A stretch of DNA of 32,976 nt from Lachnospiraceae bacterium (GCA_022781925.1 JALESO010000077.1:1-32976), one strand, 5' to 3'. Counted from the first letter of the stretch, positions 1 through 7,748 are shown. Translations and numbers: made by a program. Notes: a model not told the origin generated them from the letters alone.

Positions 1-2
1 TT

Positions 3-89
3 CATAGTCATTGCAACTACATGTCACCGGATGAATTCGAACGAGTGTATGAAAGAACACATACGGAGGCGGAGCTTCTGGCAAGTTAA
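3..89 (+). CDS. IS3-family transposase (OrfB), C-terminal 28 codons only
   Basis: The reading frame entering from the left edge encodes HSHCNYMSPDEFERVY and continues to a TAA at 87-89. The NYMSPxEFE motif is the usual extreme C-terminus of IS3/IS150-group DDE transposases, following the catalytic core. Only the tail is visible, so the DDE triad and activity cannot be assessed. The stop codon lies inside the left arm of a long hairpin that also contains the stop of the oppositely oriented surface pseudogene. Confidence 0.75.
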   Translation, partial: HSHCNYMSPDEFERVYERTHTEAELLAS

Positions 90-118
90 AATGGGGAGAA
101 ATTTCTCATTTTAACTTG
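82..118. terminator. Long hairpin at the IS end, likely bidirectional terminator
   Basis: An uninterrupted 12-bp inverted repeat (82-93 with 107-118) extends through G:T pairs towards a short AAATTT-centred loop. The arms carry the transposase TAA on one strand and the TAA that ends the truncated surface reading frame on the other. Position and symmetry suggest a terminator that insulates the IS from transcription in both directions. Confidence 0.6.
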
Positions 119-1565
119 TACTAAATCTTGACATAGGACCATTCCACCAGCCGACACTCGGAGAATGATAGAGATCTGTATAGCCGAAGTCTATTGCTCC
201 TCCACTTACTTTCCACCAGCCGACACTCGGGGAATTATAAAGGTCTGTATAGCCAAAATCTACCGCTCCTCCGCTTACTTTCCACCAGCCAACTCCCTGA
301 TCATAACAAAGGTCATTATAGTTGAAATTAATTTTTCCCTTCTCTACATACCACCAGCCTACGTTCGGGTCATATACAATTCCTGTTTTGGAAGTATTTT
401 TTTCCCCATCTGCATAATAATACCAGTTTCCGCTGTAATCCTTTTTCAAACAGGTAGATACATCAGAGAATGAAAATGAAAAATTGTAATTTCCAGTGTT
501 GTCGTCGTAAAGTCCTGCTGCTGCATCTACTTTAATATAGTAATCACCGGCATTAATGACTTTATTCACATTACAATCTGAGCCTGAATACGCGTATGTG
601 CTAAAGATTTCATTTCCAAGTTCATCATATACATAAAATTTCAAAGAGCGGGCATCCTCATTCACACCGCTAAATGAGAGTCTCTGTGTCTTATCAGAAT
701 GGAATTTATACCAGTCCTGATCATCTGATGAACCGATAGATTCGAAAATATTTGTATTGGCACTGACATACTGTGCTCCGGATTTATCATCAGCAACGTC
801 CTGGTTCACAGTGTACTTAAAACTATATGCACCATGTGCATAACCTCCAGCATTTACTTTTAAATAGTATGTGTTTCCCGGTTTAAACTTTACAGAAGCA
901 CTCGACTCATTTCCACCATATACATACTTTTTAGATAATTCCACTCCCTCTTCCGATAATATAGTATAGGTAAAGGAACTGCTCGTCGCTGAATCTGTAA
1001 CATATGTAAAACGATAACAGTTTGTATAATCCACCGCCTTGATCTGATACCAGTCCGTATCACCATCAACACATAATGACTCGTAAACGGTTGTTCCGGC
1101 ATTTACCTGTTCTGCACCTTCCTTTATATCTGACGCATCACGATAAACTGTATACTGGAAACTATACGAACCATATTGATAATATCCGCCGTTTACTTTC
1201 AGATAATACGTTTTTCCAGGATCAAGTTTTACATTAACGCTTTCCTTATTTCCTGCTTATACACTTGTATTCGCTAATCTCACTCCGTCTGCGGACACTA
1301 TTTCGTAGCTTAAATAATTACGCGCTGACGAATCCGTCACATATGTAAACTGATAGTAGTTCGTATAATCTACCGCCTGGATTTTGTAATAATCTACATC
1401 ATCACTGGAAGAAATACTCTCGGTATATGTCGTATCAGCCTGAATCACATTTGCTCCTTCTTTCGTGTCTGAAGCATCTTGCGCCGCATTGACAACATAC
1501 CCTGGTGCAATTGTCATAACCAACATTACCAGCAACGACAACGTTAATTTTTGTAGTTTTTTCAT
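111..1565 (-). pseudogene. Secreted surface protein with pre-peptidase-like domains and GWW repeats, disrupted
   Basis: The frame opens at 1565 (ATG preceded by AGGAGG and a 6-nt spacer) with a signal peptide (MKKLQKLTLSLLVMLVMTIA, then a VNAA cleavage region). Three repeated modules of about 110 residues follow, each with an ES(I/L)xxxDDxDxY(K/Q) core resembling bacterial pre-peptidase C-terminal (PPC) domains. Then come about four 23-residue GWWKVSGG-type repeats of the kind used for cell-surface attachment in Lachnospiraceae. Two lesions are visible. An in-frame TAA at 1257-1259 replaces the Tyr codon found at the matching place of the next module, and reading continues without another stop to position 111. 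At 141/142 an IS3-family end replaces the rest of the gene, so the final ten residues are IS-encoded. The parent probably ran further left. Function is presumably surface binding; no catalytic domain is visible. Confidence 0.8.
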
Positions 1566-1596
1566 GGTTTACCTCCTGCTTTTGTAATATAATTAT

Positions 1597-1625
1597 ATAT
1601 TATGTTTCATTCCTCCGATTGTCAA
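1597..1625 (-). promoter_or_regulatory. Sigma-A type promoter of the surface pseudogene
   Basis: On the minus strand a perfect TTGACA (1620-1625) is followed after 17 bp by TAATAT (1597-1602), about 30 bp ahead of the AGGAGG site and ATG at 1565. The promoter looks intact, so the damaged gene may still be transcribed. Confidence 0.7.
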
Positions 1626-1661
1626 CCTGTCCCATTGATTTTTGTTTCCGTAAAATTGAGA

Positions 1662-1719
1662 GAACTGGAAATTTTCTCTCGGAACGCGATTGTTAGCGAA
1701 CGAGATTAAATTTCAGTTC
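1662..1719 (-). terminator. Structured 3' element, family member A (downstream of the AEC permease)
   Basis: Palindrome GAACTG-(G)-AAATTT with AAATTT-CAGTTC, then a 2x2 pyrimidine internal loop, then TCTCG with CGAGA, enclosing an apical core that reads GCTAACAATCGC in the minus-strand transcript. It lies 103 nt past the permease stop. The same layout recurs at 10659-10722 and 12093-12155. The U-tract after the stem is weak (CAATTTT), so terminator function is inferred. Confidence 0.5.
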
Positions 1720-1822
1720 CCTCAGTTACATACACTAGATTTCAATGTATCCTATGCTTTTTCATACTCACTTTCTTGTCCTTCAGCCAAGAAGCATCCC
1801 TCGCTTTCAGCTCAGTTTATTT

Positions 1823-2755
1823 TCAGGCTCCCAGCAACACCGCCATGATCGGTATCGTCACCAGTGACACAATGGTAGAGATCGCCACACCGATGGAAGC
1901 GGACTGACTCTGCCGCGGATATGGTGCAGCACCCATGGCAACCAGCGAAGCCACCGGCATACCCGCGCCAATGGTACAGATATTGATCAGTGCCACATCC
2001 TTTGTCACAAGATGCATGAACAGCCACACGATCACCGGCATCACTGCCAGACGGATTGGAAGCATCGGCCAGATGCCACGCTCCTTTTTGATATCACCCA
2101 GAGAAGCAGCCGCCATGGACGCTCCGATGATGATCATGGACAACGGTGTCGTGATGTTTCCCACAAATCCCACGCAGGAGTAGAAAATATCCGGCATCGG
2201 AATATTTGCAAAATAGATGACCAGTGATGCAATAGAAGCAATGATTCCGTTATTAATAAAACTGCGGAAGTTCATTTTCTCTTTTACATAATTTCCGGAC
2301 TCGATGGTCGCGTCTTTTTTCAGCAGATGCAGTCCCATGGAGAAAAACAGGATACTGAACGGCATATTGAAAATCGTGATATAGAAAATCGCACTGTCAC
2401 CATACAATGCCTGTACTACCGGATAACCCATGAATGAATTGTTGGAAAAAATAAGCATGCACATGTAAGTTCCACGCAGATGAGCCGGTACACGCATGAT
2501 CTTCGTAATGATCCAGGACAGGATCGGGAAGATAACATACATTACCACACCCGCCAGAAACAGCTTCAGGATCATACCTGTATCTTCATGTGATACGGTA
2601 GACAGACTGTTCAGGATAATACACGGACATGTGATCTGTACGATCAGACTAGAAAGTTTTGCATTTACTTCTTTTGTCAGAATGTCTTTCTTAAACAGGT
2701 AAAAACCAATCAGCATCGCAAATAATAATTTGCACATCGTAGTAACAATTGTCAT
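1823..2755 (-). CDS. AEC-family transporter (auxin efflux carrier type permease)
   Basis: A 310-residue polytopic membrane protein with the ten-helix layout of the AEC/membrane-transport family: hydrophobic N-terminal segment (TIVTTMCKLLFAMLIGF), a conserved CPCIILNSL turn around residue 40, a central loop, and a C-terminal half ending in TIPIMAVLLGA. Members export or exchange organic acids or malate-like metabolites; the substrate here cannot be told. An upstream in-frame ATG would add 49 poorly conserved residues. The start at 2755 is preferred because GGGAG lies 8 nt before it and the protein then has the usual length and begins with a membrane helix. It is monocistronic, with its own promoter about 165 bp upstream. 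Confidence 0.85.
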   Translation of the reverse strand: MTIVTTMCKLLFAMLIGFYLFKKDILTKEVNAKLSSLIVQITCPCIILNSLSTVSHEDTGMILKLFLAGVVMYVIFPILSWIITKIMRVPAHLRGTYMCMLIFSNNSFMGYPVVQALYGDSAIFYITIFNMPFSILFFSMGLHLLKKDATIESGNYVKEKMNFRSFINNGIIASIASLVIYFANIPMPDIFYSCVGFVGNITTPLSMIIIGASMAAASLGDIKKERGIWPMLPIRLAVMPVIVWLFMHLVTKDVALINICTIGAGMPVASLVAMGAAPYPRQSQSASIGVAISTIVSLVTIPIMAVLLGA

Positions 2756-2917
2756 AGCTTCATCTCCCATTTCCAGCAACGACCCGCGTTGCTTTCTTTC
2801 ATTTCTTTTCTCAATCAATTTATAATTACATAATTCCCACAACTCACCTTTTATAAAAACACAAGTTTCTGCTTTTACTGGGGTGAATCGTATATTATGC
2901 ATTATTTTACTGATTTA

Positions 2918-2946
2918 AGTTTATCACAGCTCTATTGGTTTGTCAT
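2918..2946 (-). promoter_or_regulatory. Candidate promoter of the AEC permease
   Basis: Minus-strand ATGACA (2941-2946), a 17-bp spacer and TAAACT (2918-2923). It would give a 5' leader of about 155 nt before the start at 2755. Nothing else recognisable was seen in that leader, and apart from the terminator at 3031-3071 nothing was seen in the rest of the 2756-3205 gap. Confidence 0.45.
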
Positions 2947-3030
2947 CACTAATTTTGGTCTTACCAGTTATATACCTTGATTTTTGTAACATTCAACAAA
3001 ATGCCGTATTCTTTTCCAAATTTTCCATAC

Positions 3031-3071
3031 AAAATTACGGCAATGAAGTACATCCTCCATTGCCGTATTTT
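3031..3071 (-). terminator. Intrinsic terminator of the truncated surface protein gene
   Basis: A 9-bp perfect stem (ACGGCAATG with CATTGCCGT, 3037-3045 and 3058-3066) flanked by A-rich and T-rich runs on both sides, with a 12-nt loop. It lies about 135 bp beyond the stop at 3206 and would also work in the opposite direction. Confidence 0.75.
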
Positions 3072-3205
3072 CATAAGCCTTTACAATATTCTATTTTTAC
3101 TGTCTGCTTCATAAACTCAAGTCAAACGCACATGAGACCCTGTCTCTTATTTTATCGTCTGTTTTGTTTCATTTAAAACATGACTTTTCCATTCAACACC
3201 TGGCA

Positions 3206-5002
3206 TCATACGCCCTGATACTGAATCATTCCCGTATAGGCAAAATTGATTTTTCCGGACTGAACATACCAGCCGCCAAACTCATTGAATACCACACCGT
3301 TGTATTCAAAATCGATTTTTCCGTTCACTACCATGAACCAGCCATTCTCATTTGCTGCAAGTCCTGTATAGCCAAAATCAACTTTTCCGTTTACTACCAT
3401 GAACCAGCCGTTCTGATTTGCTGCAAGTCCCGTGTAGCCAAAATCAACTTTTCCGTTCACTACCATGAACCAGCCATTTTCATTTGCTGCAAGTCCCGTG
3501 TAACCAAAATCGATTGCACCGCTCACTACCATGAACCAGCCGTTTTCATTTGCTGCAAGTCCTGTGTAGCCGAAATCAACTTTTCCGTTCACTACCATGA
3601 ACCAGCCGTTCTGATTTGCCGCAAGTCCGGTATACGCTGTATCCACTGCGTTGTCACTATAATAGTACCAGTTGCCATCTGCATCACAGCTGTCAGAAAG
3701 TCCATCCGCATGCACCGGTGCTTTCTTCAACTCTGCAAGTTTCTCTTCCGCTTTCTCTAATGTCTCGTAGTTGCTTACCTGTTCCTTCTGAGCTTCTGTC
3801 AGTGCATCGTATACGGCACGTGCTTCCTTGATCACGTCTTCACTCTCAAGAGTAATGTCTGTTCCAATTGCTTCGATCTTGCTCTCTACATCTTTTACTG
3901 CGGCTGCATCTGCTTTCAGCTCTGCAAGTTTCTCTTCGGCTTTCTCTAATGTCTCGTAGTTGCTTACCTGCTCTTTCTGAGCCTCTGTCAGTGCATCATA
4001 TGCGGCACGGGCTTCCTTGATCACATCTTCACTTTCAAGGGTAATCTCTGTTCCGATTGCTTCGATCTTGCTCTCGACATCCTTTACTGCGGCTGCATCT
4101 GCTTTCAGCTCTGCAAGTTTCTCTTCCGCTTTCTGCAATGTCTCGTAGTTGCTTACCTGCATTTTCTGCGCTTCATTTAATGCATCATATGCTGTACGGG
4201 CTTCTTCGATTGCACCTTCGCTCTCCAGGGTGATCTCTGTTCCGATTGCTTCGATCTTGCTCTCAACGTCTTTGATGGCTGTGTCAACCGGACCGGCATA
4301 ATATGCTTCCACGTTATCCAGATTCAGCCACATGCTTCCGCTCAGTTTCTGATATACACCAATGGTCATAGTACCGTCCGTTACCTGTACCGGAACGCCA
4401 ACCTTGATCCAGTCATTTTCTGAAATCGGAATTTCCTGTTTTCCGATAAAGTTACCTTCGCTGTCTTTTGCATAGATATAACTCTCATCCCCATCCGCAC
4501 TGATACCTTTTACCATGGCGGTCACATAATAAGTTCCATTCTCTAATCCTGAGATGGTCTGATAAATGTGTCCCAGGAACGAACTGCTGCTCCAGAAGCT
4601 GATACGTGTTTTTCCTGCATAAGGTGTTTTGTTTTCCAGGAAAGCACCTGTACTCTCCGTAGACCAGCTTGGAATATTTCTTTTATTTGACCATGATGCC
4701 TCAAAATCGCCATTCGGAACCGCGATCTGCTCCTTTGCCATCAATACCGGCAATGCGGTCTCTTTGTTCTCAGTAATTACAATATCAGATTTCACAGCTG
4801 TCAGTTTTCCGGAAGTAACGATTGCCTGATAGGTTCCCGGAACCAGCTGTTTTAATGCAACCTTTCCATTCTCGTCGGTCTGCGCTGTATAAGTCACATT
4901 CTCAGCTCTGCTGTCTGTTTTTCTCAGCAGTACAGATGCATTGCTTACCGGTGTTCCATCTGCCTGGAATACAAAACCGTTCAGATTGCCGGACATGCTC
5001 AC
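3206..5002 (-). CDS. Surface protein C-terminal part: regulatory-like, carbohydrate-binding-like, helical-repeat and wall-repeat modules (5'-truncated)
   Basis: The 598-residue frame has no signal peptide and begins in the middle of a carboxypeptidase-regulatory-like beta domain (residues 5-85: GFVFQADGTPVSNASV, then QLVPGTYQA). Next is a jelly-roll domain resembling a carbohydrate-binding module (about 95-235, opening VPNGDFEASW). Three near-identical 63-residue helical repeats (244-428) and six aromatic wall-type repeats (about 445-598) follow. In the family such tails anchor large secreted polysaccharide-degrading enzymes; a parent such as a galactanase is only a guess. The missing N-terminus, together with the abutting remnant of a LacI-type regulator on the same strand but in another frame, suggests an internal deletion fused the two. 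The ATG at 5002 lies inside regulator sequence and has no convincing ribosome site, so expression or export is doubtful. Confidence 0.75.
   Translation of the reverse strand: MSMSGNLNGFVFQADGTPVSNASVLLRKTDSRAENVTYTAQTDENGKVALKQLVPGTYQAIVTSGKLTAVKSDIVITENKETALPVLMAKEQIAVPNGDFEASWSNKRNIPSWSTESTGAFLENKTPYAGKTRISFWSSSSFLGHIYQTISGLENGTYYVTAMVKGISADGDESYIYAKDSEGNFIGKQEIPISENDWIKVGVPVQVTDGTMTIGVYQKLSGSMWLNLDNVEAYYAGPVDTAIKDVESKIEAIGTEITLESEGAIEEARTAYDALNEAQKMQVSNYETLQKAEEKLAELKADAAAVKDVESKIEAIGTEITLESEDVIKEARAAYDALTEAQKEQVSNYETLEKAEEKLAELKADAAAVKDVESKIEAIGTDITLESEDVIKEARAVYDALTEAQKEQVSNYETLEKAEEKLAELKKAPVHADGLSDSCDADGNWYYYSDNAVDTAYTGLAANQNGWFMVVNGKVDFGYTGLAANENGWFMVVSGAIDFGYTGLAANENGWFMVVNGKVDFGYTGLAANQNGWFMVVNGKVDFGYTGLAANENGWFMVVNGKIDFEYNGVVFNEFGGWYVQSGKINFAYTGMIQYQGV
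3209..3670 (-). repeat. Tandem 66-bp repeats encoding NGWF-type wall-binding motifs
   Basis: Five 22-residue units (NGWFMVVNGKVDFGYTGLAA with small variations) plus a sixth divergent unit (GGWYVQSGKINFAYTG). Adjacent copies are nearly identical at DNA level, so unit number is likely to vary by slippage or recombination. They are related in design to the 69-bp GWW repeats of the pseudogene at 111-1565. Confidence 0.85.
3719..4273 (-). repeat. Three 189-bp tandem repeats encoding 63-residue helical units
   Basis: Each unit begins KDVESKIEAIGT and contains YDAL(T/N)EAQK and SNYETL(E/Q)KAEEKLAEL, predicted charged alpha-helices acting as a stalk between the binding domain and the wall repeats. 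Units two and three are almost identical and the first differs more, which points to recent duplication. The third lacks the ADAAAV linker. Confidence 0.85.
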
Positions 5003-5438
5003 TCTCCAGATACCGGATCACTGGATCATTGGTGATTGCCCGGGTCACGATGATCCCATCTACTTTGTTCTCCTGAACCACCCGTTTCACTCTGGACAGA
5101 TCACTGGCATCCAGCATGATCACAAGCACTTCATACAATTTGCTTGCTGCAGTTTCGCATATTCCCATCAGGCACTGCTGAAAAAACGGAATCTCATTCA
5201 GCTCCTGATCCGCCGGAAGCAGGACACCGATATTGTATGTTCGGAAAGTCTCATCGGAAACATCCGTCTCCTTTTTCTGCTAACCAACCCGCTTACAATA
5301 GGCAAGGATTTTTTTCTGCATCTCCTTCCCCACCCGGCCTTTTCCGAATAATGCTCTTGATACGGTTGTCTTGGAGCAACCGAGATCTTGCGCAATTTGC
5401 TCAATCGTTATTTTTGTATCCCCACGTTTTCTGCTCAT
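4990..5438 (-). pseudogene. LacI-family transcriptional regulator, N-terminal remnant
   Basis: From the ATG at 5438 the frame encodes a LacI helix-turn-helix (ITIEQIAQDLGCSKTTVSRA, then FGKGRVGKEMQKKIL). After 52 codons it meets an in-frame TAG (5280-5282), where LacI proteins usually have an aromatic residue in the hinge. Reading on in the same frame gives a hinge and the start of the periplasmic-binding-protein core (NIGVLLPADQELNEIPFFQQ, then KVDGIIVTRAITNDPVIRYL). Similarity stops near 4990, where the frame runs into the surface-protein gene in a different register. About two thirds of the effector-binding domain is therefore missing. The Shine-Dalgarno-like AGGGAG directly abuts the ATG, which is unusually close. 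Such regulators normally control neighbouring sugar-use genes, now absent. Confidence 0.8.
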
Positions 5439-5472
5439 CTCCCTGCTTTTTTCATTTATTTTATATATACTT

Positions 5473-5501
5473 ATATTACTTTGATATTATTTCATCGTCA
5501 A
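5473..5501 (-). promoter_or_regulatory. Candidate proximal promoter of the LacI-type remnant
   Basis: TTGACG (5496-5501), 17-bp spacer, TAATAT (5473-5478) on the minus strand, ending about 35 bp before the ATG at 5438. Confidence 0.5.
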
Positions 5502-5540
5502 TTTGCGTATTTCATAAAATAATCTTTCTGTTTTCTGTAA

Positions 5541-5570
5541 ATTATACATATTTTCTGTTAGTTTGCGCAA
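5541..5570 (-). promoter_or_regulatory. Candidate distal promoter of the LacI-type remnant
   Basis: A perfect TATAAT (5541-5546) with TTGCGC (5565-5570) 18 bp upstream on the minus strand. The -35 hexamer is part of the first TTGCGCAA palindrome, so a protein bound there would block this promoter. Confidence 0.5.
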
Positions 5571-5580
5571 TTTTGCGCAA
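5563..5580. promoter_or_regulatory. Paired TTGCGCAA palindromes, candidate operator
   Basis: Two copies of the perfect 8-bp palindrome TTGCGCAA start exactly 10 bp apart (5563-5570 and 5573-5580), about one helical turn. LacI-family proteins bind short palindromes with a central CG, and the pair overlaps the -35 region of the LacI-type gene's own promoter, so autoregulation is the simplest reading. The rest of the 5439-5760 gap is AT-rich and holds only these promoters and the mscL ribosome site. Confidence 0.45.
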
Positions 5581-5760
5581 CTTTATTTGTGCATCTGATA
5601 TATGCTGCACTTTGCTCAGAAAATCCTGCTATTTTGCACTTCTTTTGTACACAAAGGACAAATCCTATGATATACTAATGTCATTACCGTTGCGATGTAC
5701 AGGTGTCACGCGGGTTTGTGCATCCGGGCATCGCCATACATAAGGAGGATATGTAGTATT

Positions 5761-6231
5761 ATGAAAAAATTCATTCAGGAATTCAAAGAGTTCGCCTTAA
5801 AGGGCAACATGATGGATCTTGCCATAGGTATGATCATCGGCAGTGCATTTACCGGCATCGTAAATTCCCTGGTAAATGACATCATCAATCCGATCCTCGG
5901 TATCTTTACCGGAAAAATCGATTTTTCCAATCTGTTTCTCACCCTGGACGGTTCCCACTATGAGACACTGGACGCTGCGGAAAAAGCAGGCGCCGCCGTT
6001 TTCAAGTACGGTTCCTTTATCTCCAATGTGATCAACTTTATCATTATGGCACTGGTCGTGTTCTGCATTGTAAAATTCTTAAACAGACTGCGCAGACCGG
6101 AACCGGAAAAACCGGCAGCTCCGACCACAAAAAAATGTCCGTACTGTATGTCTGAGATCAGTATCGAAGCAACCCGCTGCCCGAACTGTACTTCCTCTCT
6201 CATCGATGTGGACGCAAAGGAATTATCATAA
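5761..6231 (+). CDS. mscL: Large-conductance mechanosensitive channel MscL with C-terminal zinc ribbon
   Basis: A 156-residue protein. It has the amphipathic MscL N-terminus ([21 protein letters not shown]), the first transmembrane helix with the [13 protein letters not shown] pore motif (about 20-40), a periplasmic loop, and a second helix at about 85-107. MscL opens as a homopentameric emergency valve under hypo-osmotic shock. After [11 protein letters not shown], the normal cytoplasmic helix is replaced by a zinc ribbon with C126, C129, C140 and C143 (CPYC then CPNC). Ordinary MscL proteins are shorter and lack this. The start at 5761 is chosen because everything upstream in frame is unrelated and an AGGAGG lies 12 nt before it. 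It is transcribed alone and followed by its own terminator. Confidence 0.93.
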   Translation: MKKFIQEFKEFALKGNMMDLAIGMIIGSAFTGIVNSLVNDIINPILGIFTGKIDFSNLFLTLDGSHYETLDAAEKAGAAVFKYGSFISNVINFIIMALVVFCIVKFLNRLRRPEPEKPAAPTTKKCPYCMSEISIEATRCPNCTSSLIDVDAKELS

Positions 6232-6241
6232 GTATTGTCAT

Positions 6242-6291
6242 AAAGTCTGTATCTGTCCGGCAAAATGGCTCTGCACAGATACAGGCTTTTT
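6242..6291 (+). terminator. Intrinsic terminator of mscL
   Basis: CTGTATCTGT (6247-6256) pairs perfectly with ACAGATACAG (6275-6284), extended by outer AAAG/CTTT pairs and followed by five T. It starts 11 nt after the stop codon. Confidence 0.85.
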
Positions 6292-6343
6292 ATAAAGGTT
6301 TTATTATTTAAGAAATGAGTATTAAGAAATGAGGGCTTGAATT

Positions 6344-7654
6344 ATGTGGGCTTACGAAAGTGTATTTTATCAGATTTATCCGCTGGGATTCTGCGGAGCA
6401 CCTTTTGAAAACGACGGTGTCCTGACACACCGGATCCGAAAGGTCATGGACTGGATTCCACACATCAAAAACCTTGGCGCAAATGCCATCTATTTTTCAC
6501 CGGTATTTGAATCCGACACCCATGGATACAATACCAGAGATTTCCAGAAAATCGATGTGCGTCTCGGCACAAACGAGGATTTTGCCGATGTCTGCCAGGC
6601 ATTGCACAAAGAGGGGATCAAAGTCGTGCTGGACGGTGTGTTCAATCATGTCGGCCGCGGATTCTGGGCATTTCAGGATGTGCTGGAAAAACGCTGGGAT
6701 TCTCCTTATAAAGACTGGTTCCATATCAGTTTTGACGGAAATTCCAACTACAATGACGGACTGTGGTATGAAGGATGGGAAGGCAATTATGACCTGGTAA
6801 AATTAAACCTCTGCCACCCGGATGTGAAGCAGCATATTTTTGACAGTATCCGAAGCTGGGTAGAAGAATTTGATATCGACGGCCTGCGCCTGGATGTGGC
6901 CTACTGTCTGGATGAGAACTTTGTCCGTGAACTCCGGGCATTCTGCGACAGCCTGAAACCGGACTTCTTCCTGGTAGGTGAAATGCTGCACGGCGATTAT
7001 AACCGCCTGATGAACGATTCCATGCTGCATTCTGCTACAAACTACGAATGTTACAAAGGACTTTTCTCCAGCTTCAACTCCATGAATATGTTTGAGATCG
7101 TACACTCACTCCTGCGTCAGTTCGGCCCGGAGAACTGGACACTCTACCGTGGCAAACATCTGCTCTGCTTCGTAGATAACCATGATGTCAGCCGGATTGC
7201 AAGCAACCTGACCAACGAACAGCATCTGCCGCTGATCTACGCACTGTGCTTCGGTATGCCGGGCATTCCGTGTGTGTACTACGGCAGTGAATGGGGTGCA
7301 AAAGCAAATAAGAGTGAGGGGGATCCTGCTCTGCGTGCCTGCTTTGACGCACCGGTCGAAAATGATCTGACTGTGTGGATTTCCAAACTTGCTGCTGCGA
7401 AAAAATCCAGCAACGCATTGAATTATGGTGATTTCCGTTCCGTGGTACTGACAAACCGACAGTGTATCTTTGAGCGGAAAACTGACAGTGAACGTGTTCT
7501 GGTCGCTATCAATGCTGACGGTGCTCCATATACCGCTCATTTTGATGCAGGCTGCGGCACAGCAACAGACCTCATCACCGGAAATACCCACGACTTCGGC
7601 GATGGCAGTGAACTTCCACCATACAGCGCATTTTTCTGGAAATGTGAATATTAG
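6344..7654 (+). CDS. GH13 alpha-amylase family enzyme (maltodextrin-type glucosidase), cytoplasmic
   Basis: A 436-residue (beta/alpha)8 glycoside hydrolase with all four GH13 regions: DGVFNH (region I, D97), GLRLDVAYC (region II, nucleophile D184), GEMLHG (region III, acid/base E213) and FVDNHD (region IV, transition-state D281). A short C-terminal beta domain closes the protein. With no signal peptide and no N-terminal starch domain, it should act inside the cell on maltodextrins or related alpha-glucosides, as neopullulanase- and cyclomaltodextrinase-like members do. The exact specificity cannot be read from sequence. A GAGGG lies 8 nt before the ATG. It stands alone between terminators, without a neighbouring sugar transporter. 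It converges on the Nudix gene. Confidence 0.88.
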   Translation: MWAYESVFYQIYPLGFCGAPFENDGVLTHRIRKVMDWIPHIKNLGANAIYFSPVFESDTHGYNTRDFQKIDVRLGTNEDFADVCQALHKEGIKVVLDGVFNHVGRGFWAFQDVLEKRWDSPYKDWFHISFDGNSNYNDGLWYEGWEGNYDLVKLNLCHPDVKQHIFDSIRSWVEEFDIDGLRLDVAYCLDENFVRELRAFCDSLKPDFFLVGEMLHGDYNRLMNDSMLHSATNYECYKGLFSSFNSMNMFEIVHSLLRQFGPENWTLYRGKHLLCFVDNHDVSRIASNLTNEQHLPLIYALCFGMPGIPCVYYGSEWGAKANKSEGDPALRACFDAPVENDLTVWISKLAAAKKSSNALNYGDFRSVVLTNRQCIFERKTDSERVLVAINADGAPYTAHFDAGCGTATDLITGNTHDFGDGSELPPYSAFFWKCEY

Positions 7655-7691
7655 AACATTCATTACAGCACACATGTAAATACGATCATAC

Positions 7692-7748
7692 AAAAACCTC
7701 CGGACCTGCTTCAGAACTTCCGGATCAGAAGCAGATCCGGAGTTTTTT
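7692..7748. terminator. Bidirectional terminator between the GH13 and Nudix genes
   Basis: ACCTCCGGACCTGCTTC (7696-7712) pairs with GAAGCAGATCCGGAGT (7728-7743) with an A run on the left and a T run on the right, so it can serve both convergent genes. It overlaps the Nudix stop codon. Confidence 0.85.

Larger units (their letters stand above)
1..141 (+). mobile_element. Right end of an IS3-family insertion sequence, truncated by the window edge
   Basis: The window opens inside the last codons of an IS3-type transposase. The element appears to end at position 141: plus-strand positions 118-141 end in the CA-3' dinucleotide typical of IS3 termini, and from 142 onward the sequence matches the internal repeats of the neighbouring surface gene (TTCCACCAGCC, also seen in its upstream repeat copies). 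The left end and the target duplication are outside the window, so completeness and exact family subgroup cannot be judged. Confidence 0.7.

Noticed and set aside
1257..1259. Stop codon recoding (TAA read as Tyr) in the surface gene, together with the TAG in the LacI remnant
   Set aside because: Intact genes here end normally at TAA and TAG, no selenocysteine-type or read-through structure follows, and both damaged genes carry a second lesion, so simple decay is more likely.
3134..3146. GAGAC-CCT-GTCTC mini-hairpin
   Set aside because: Too short and without a U-run on the relevant strand; a better terminator lies at 3031-3071.
3164..3760. Repetitive plus-strand frame with YHEPAVLICCKS units
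   Set aside because: The repeats are the reverse complement of the wall-binding repeats of the minus-strand gene.
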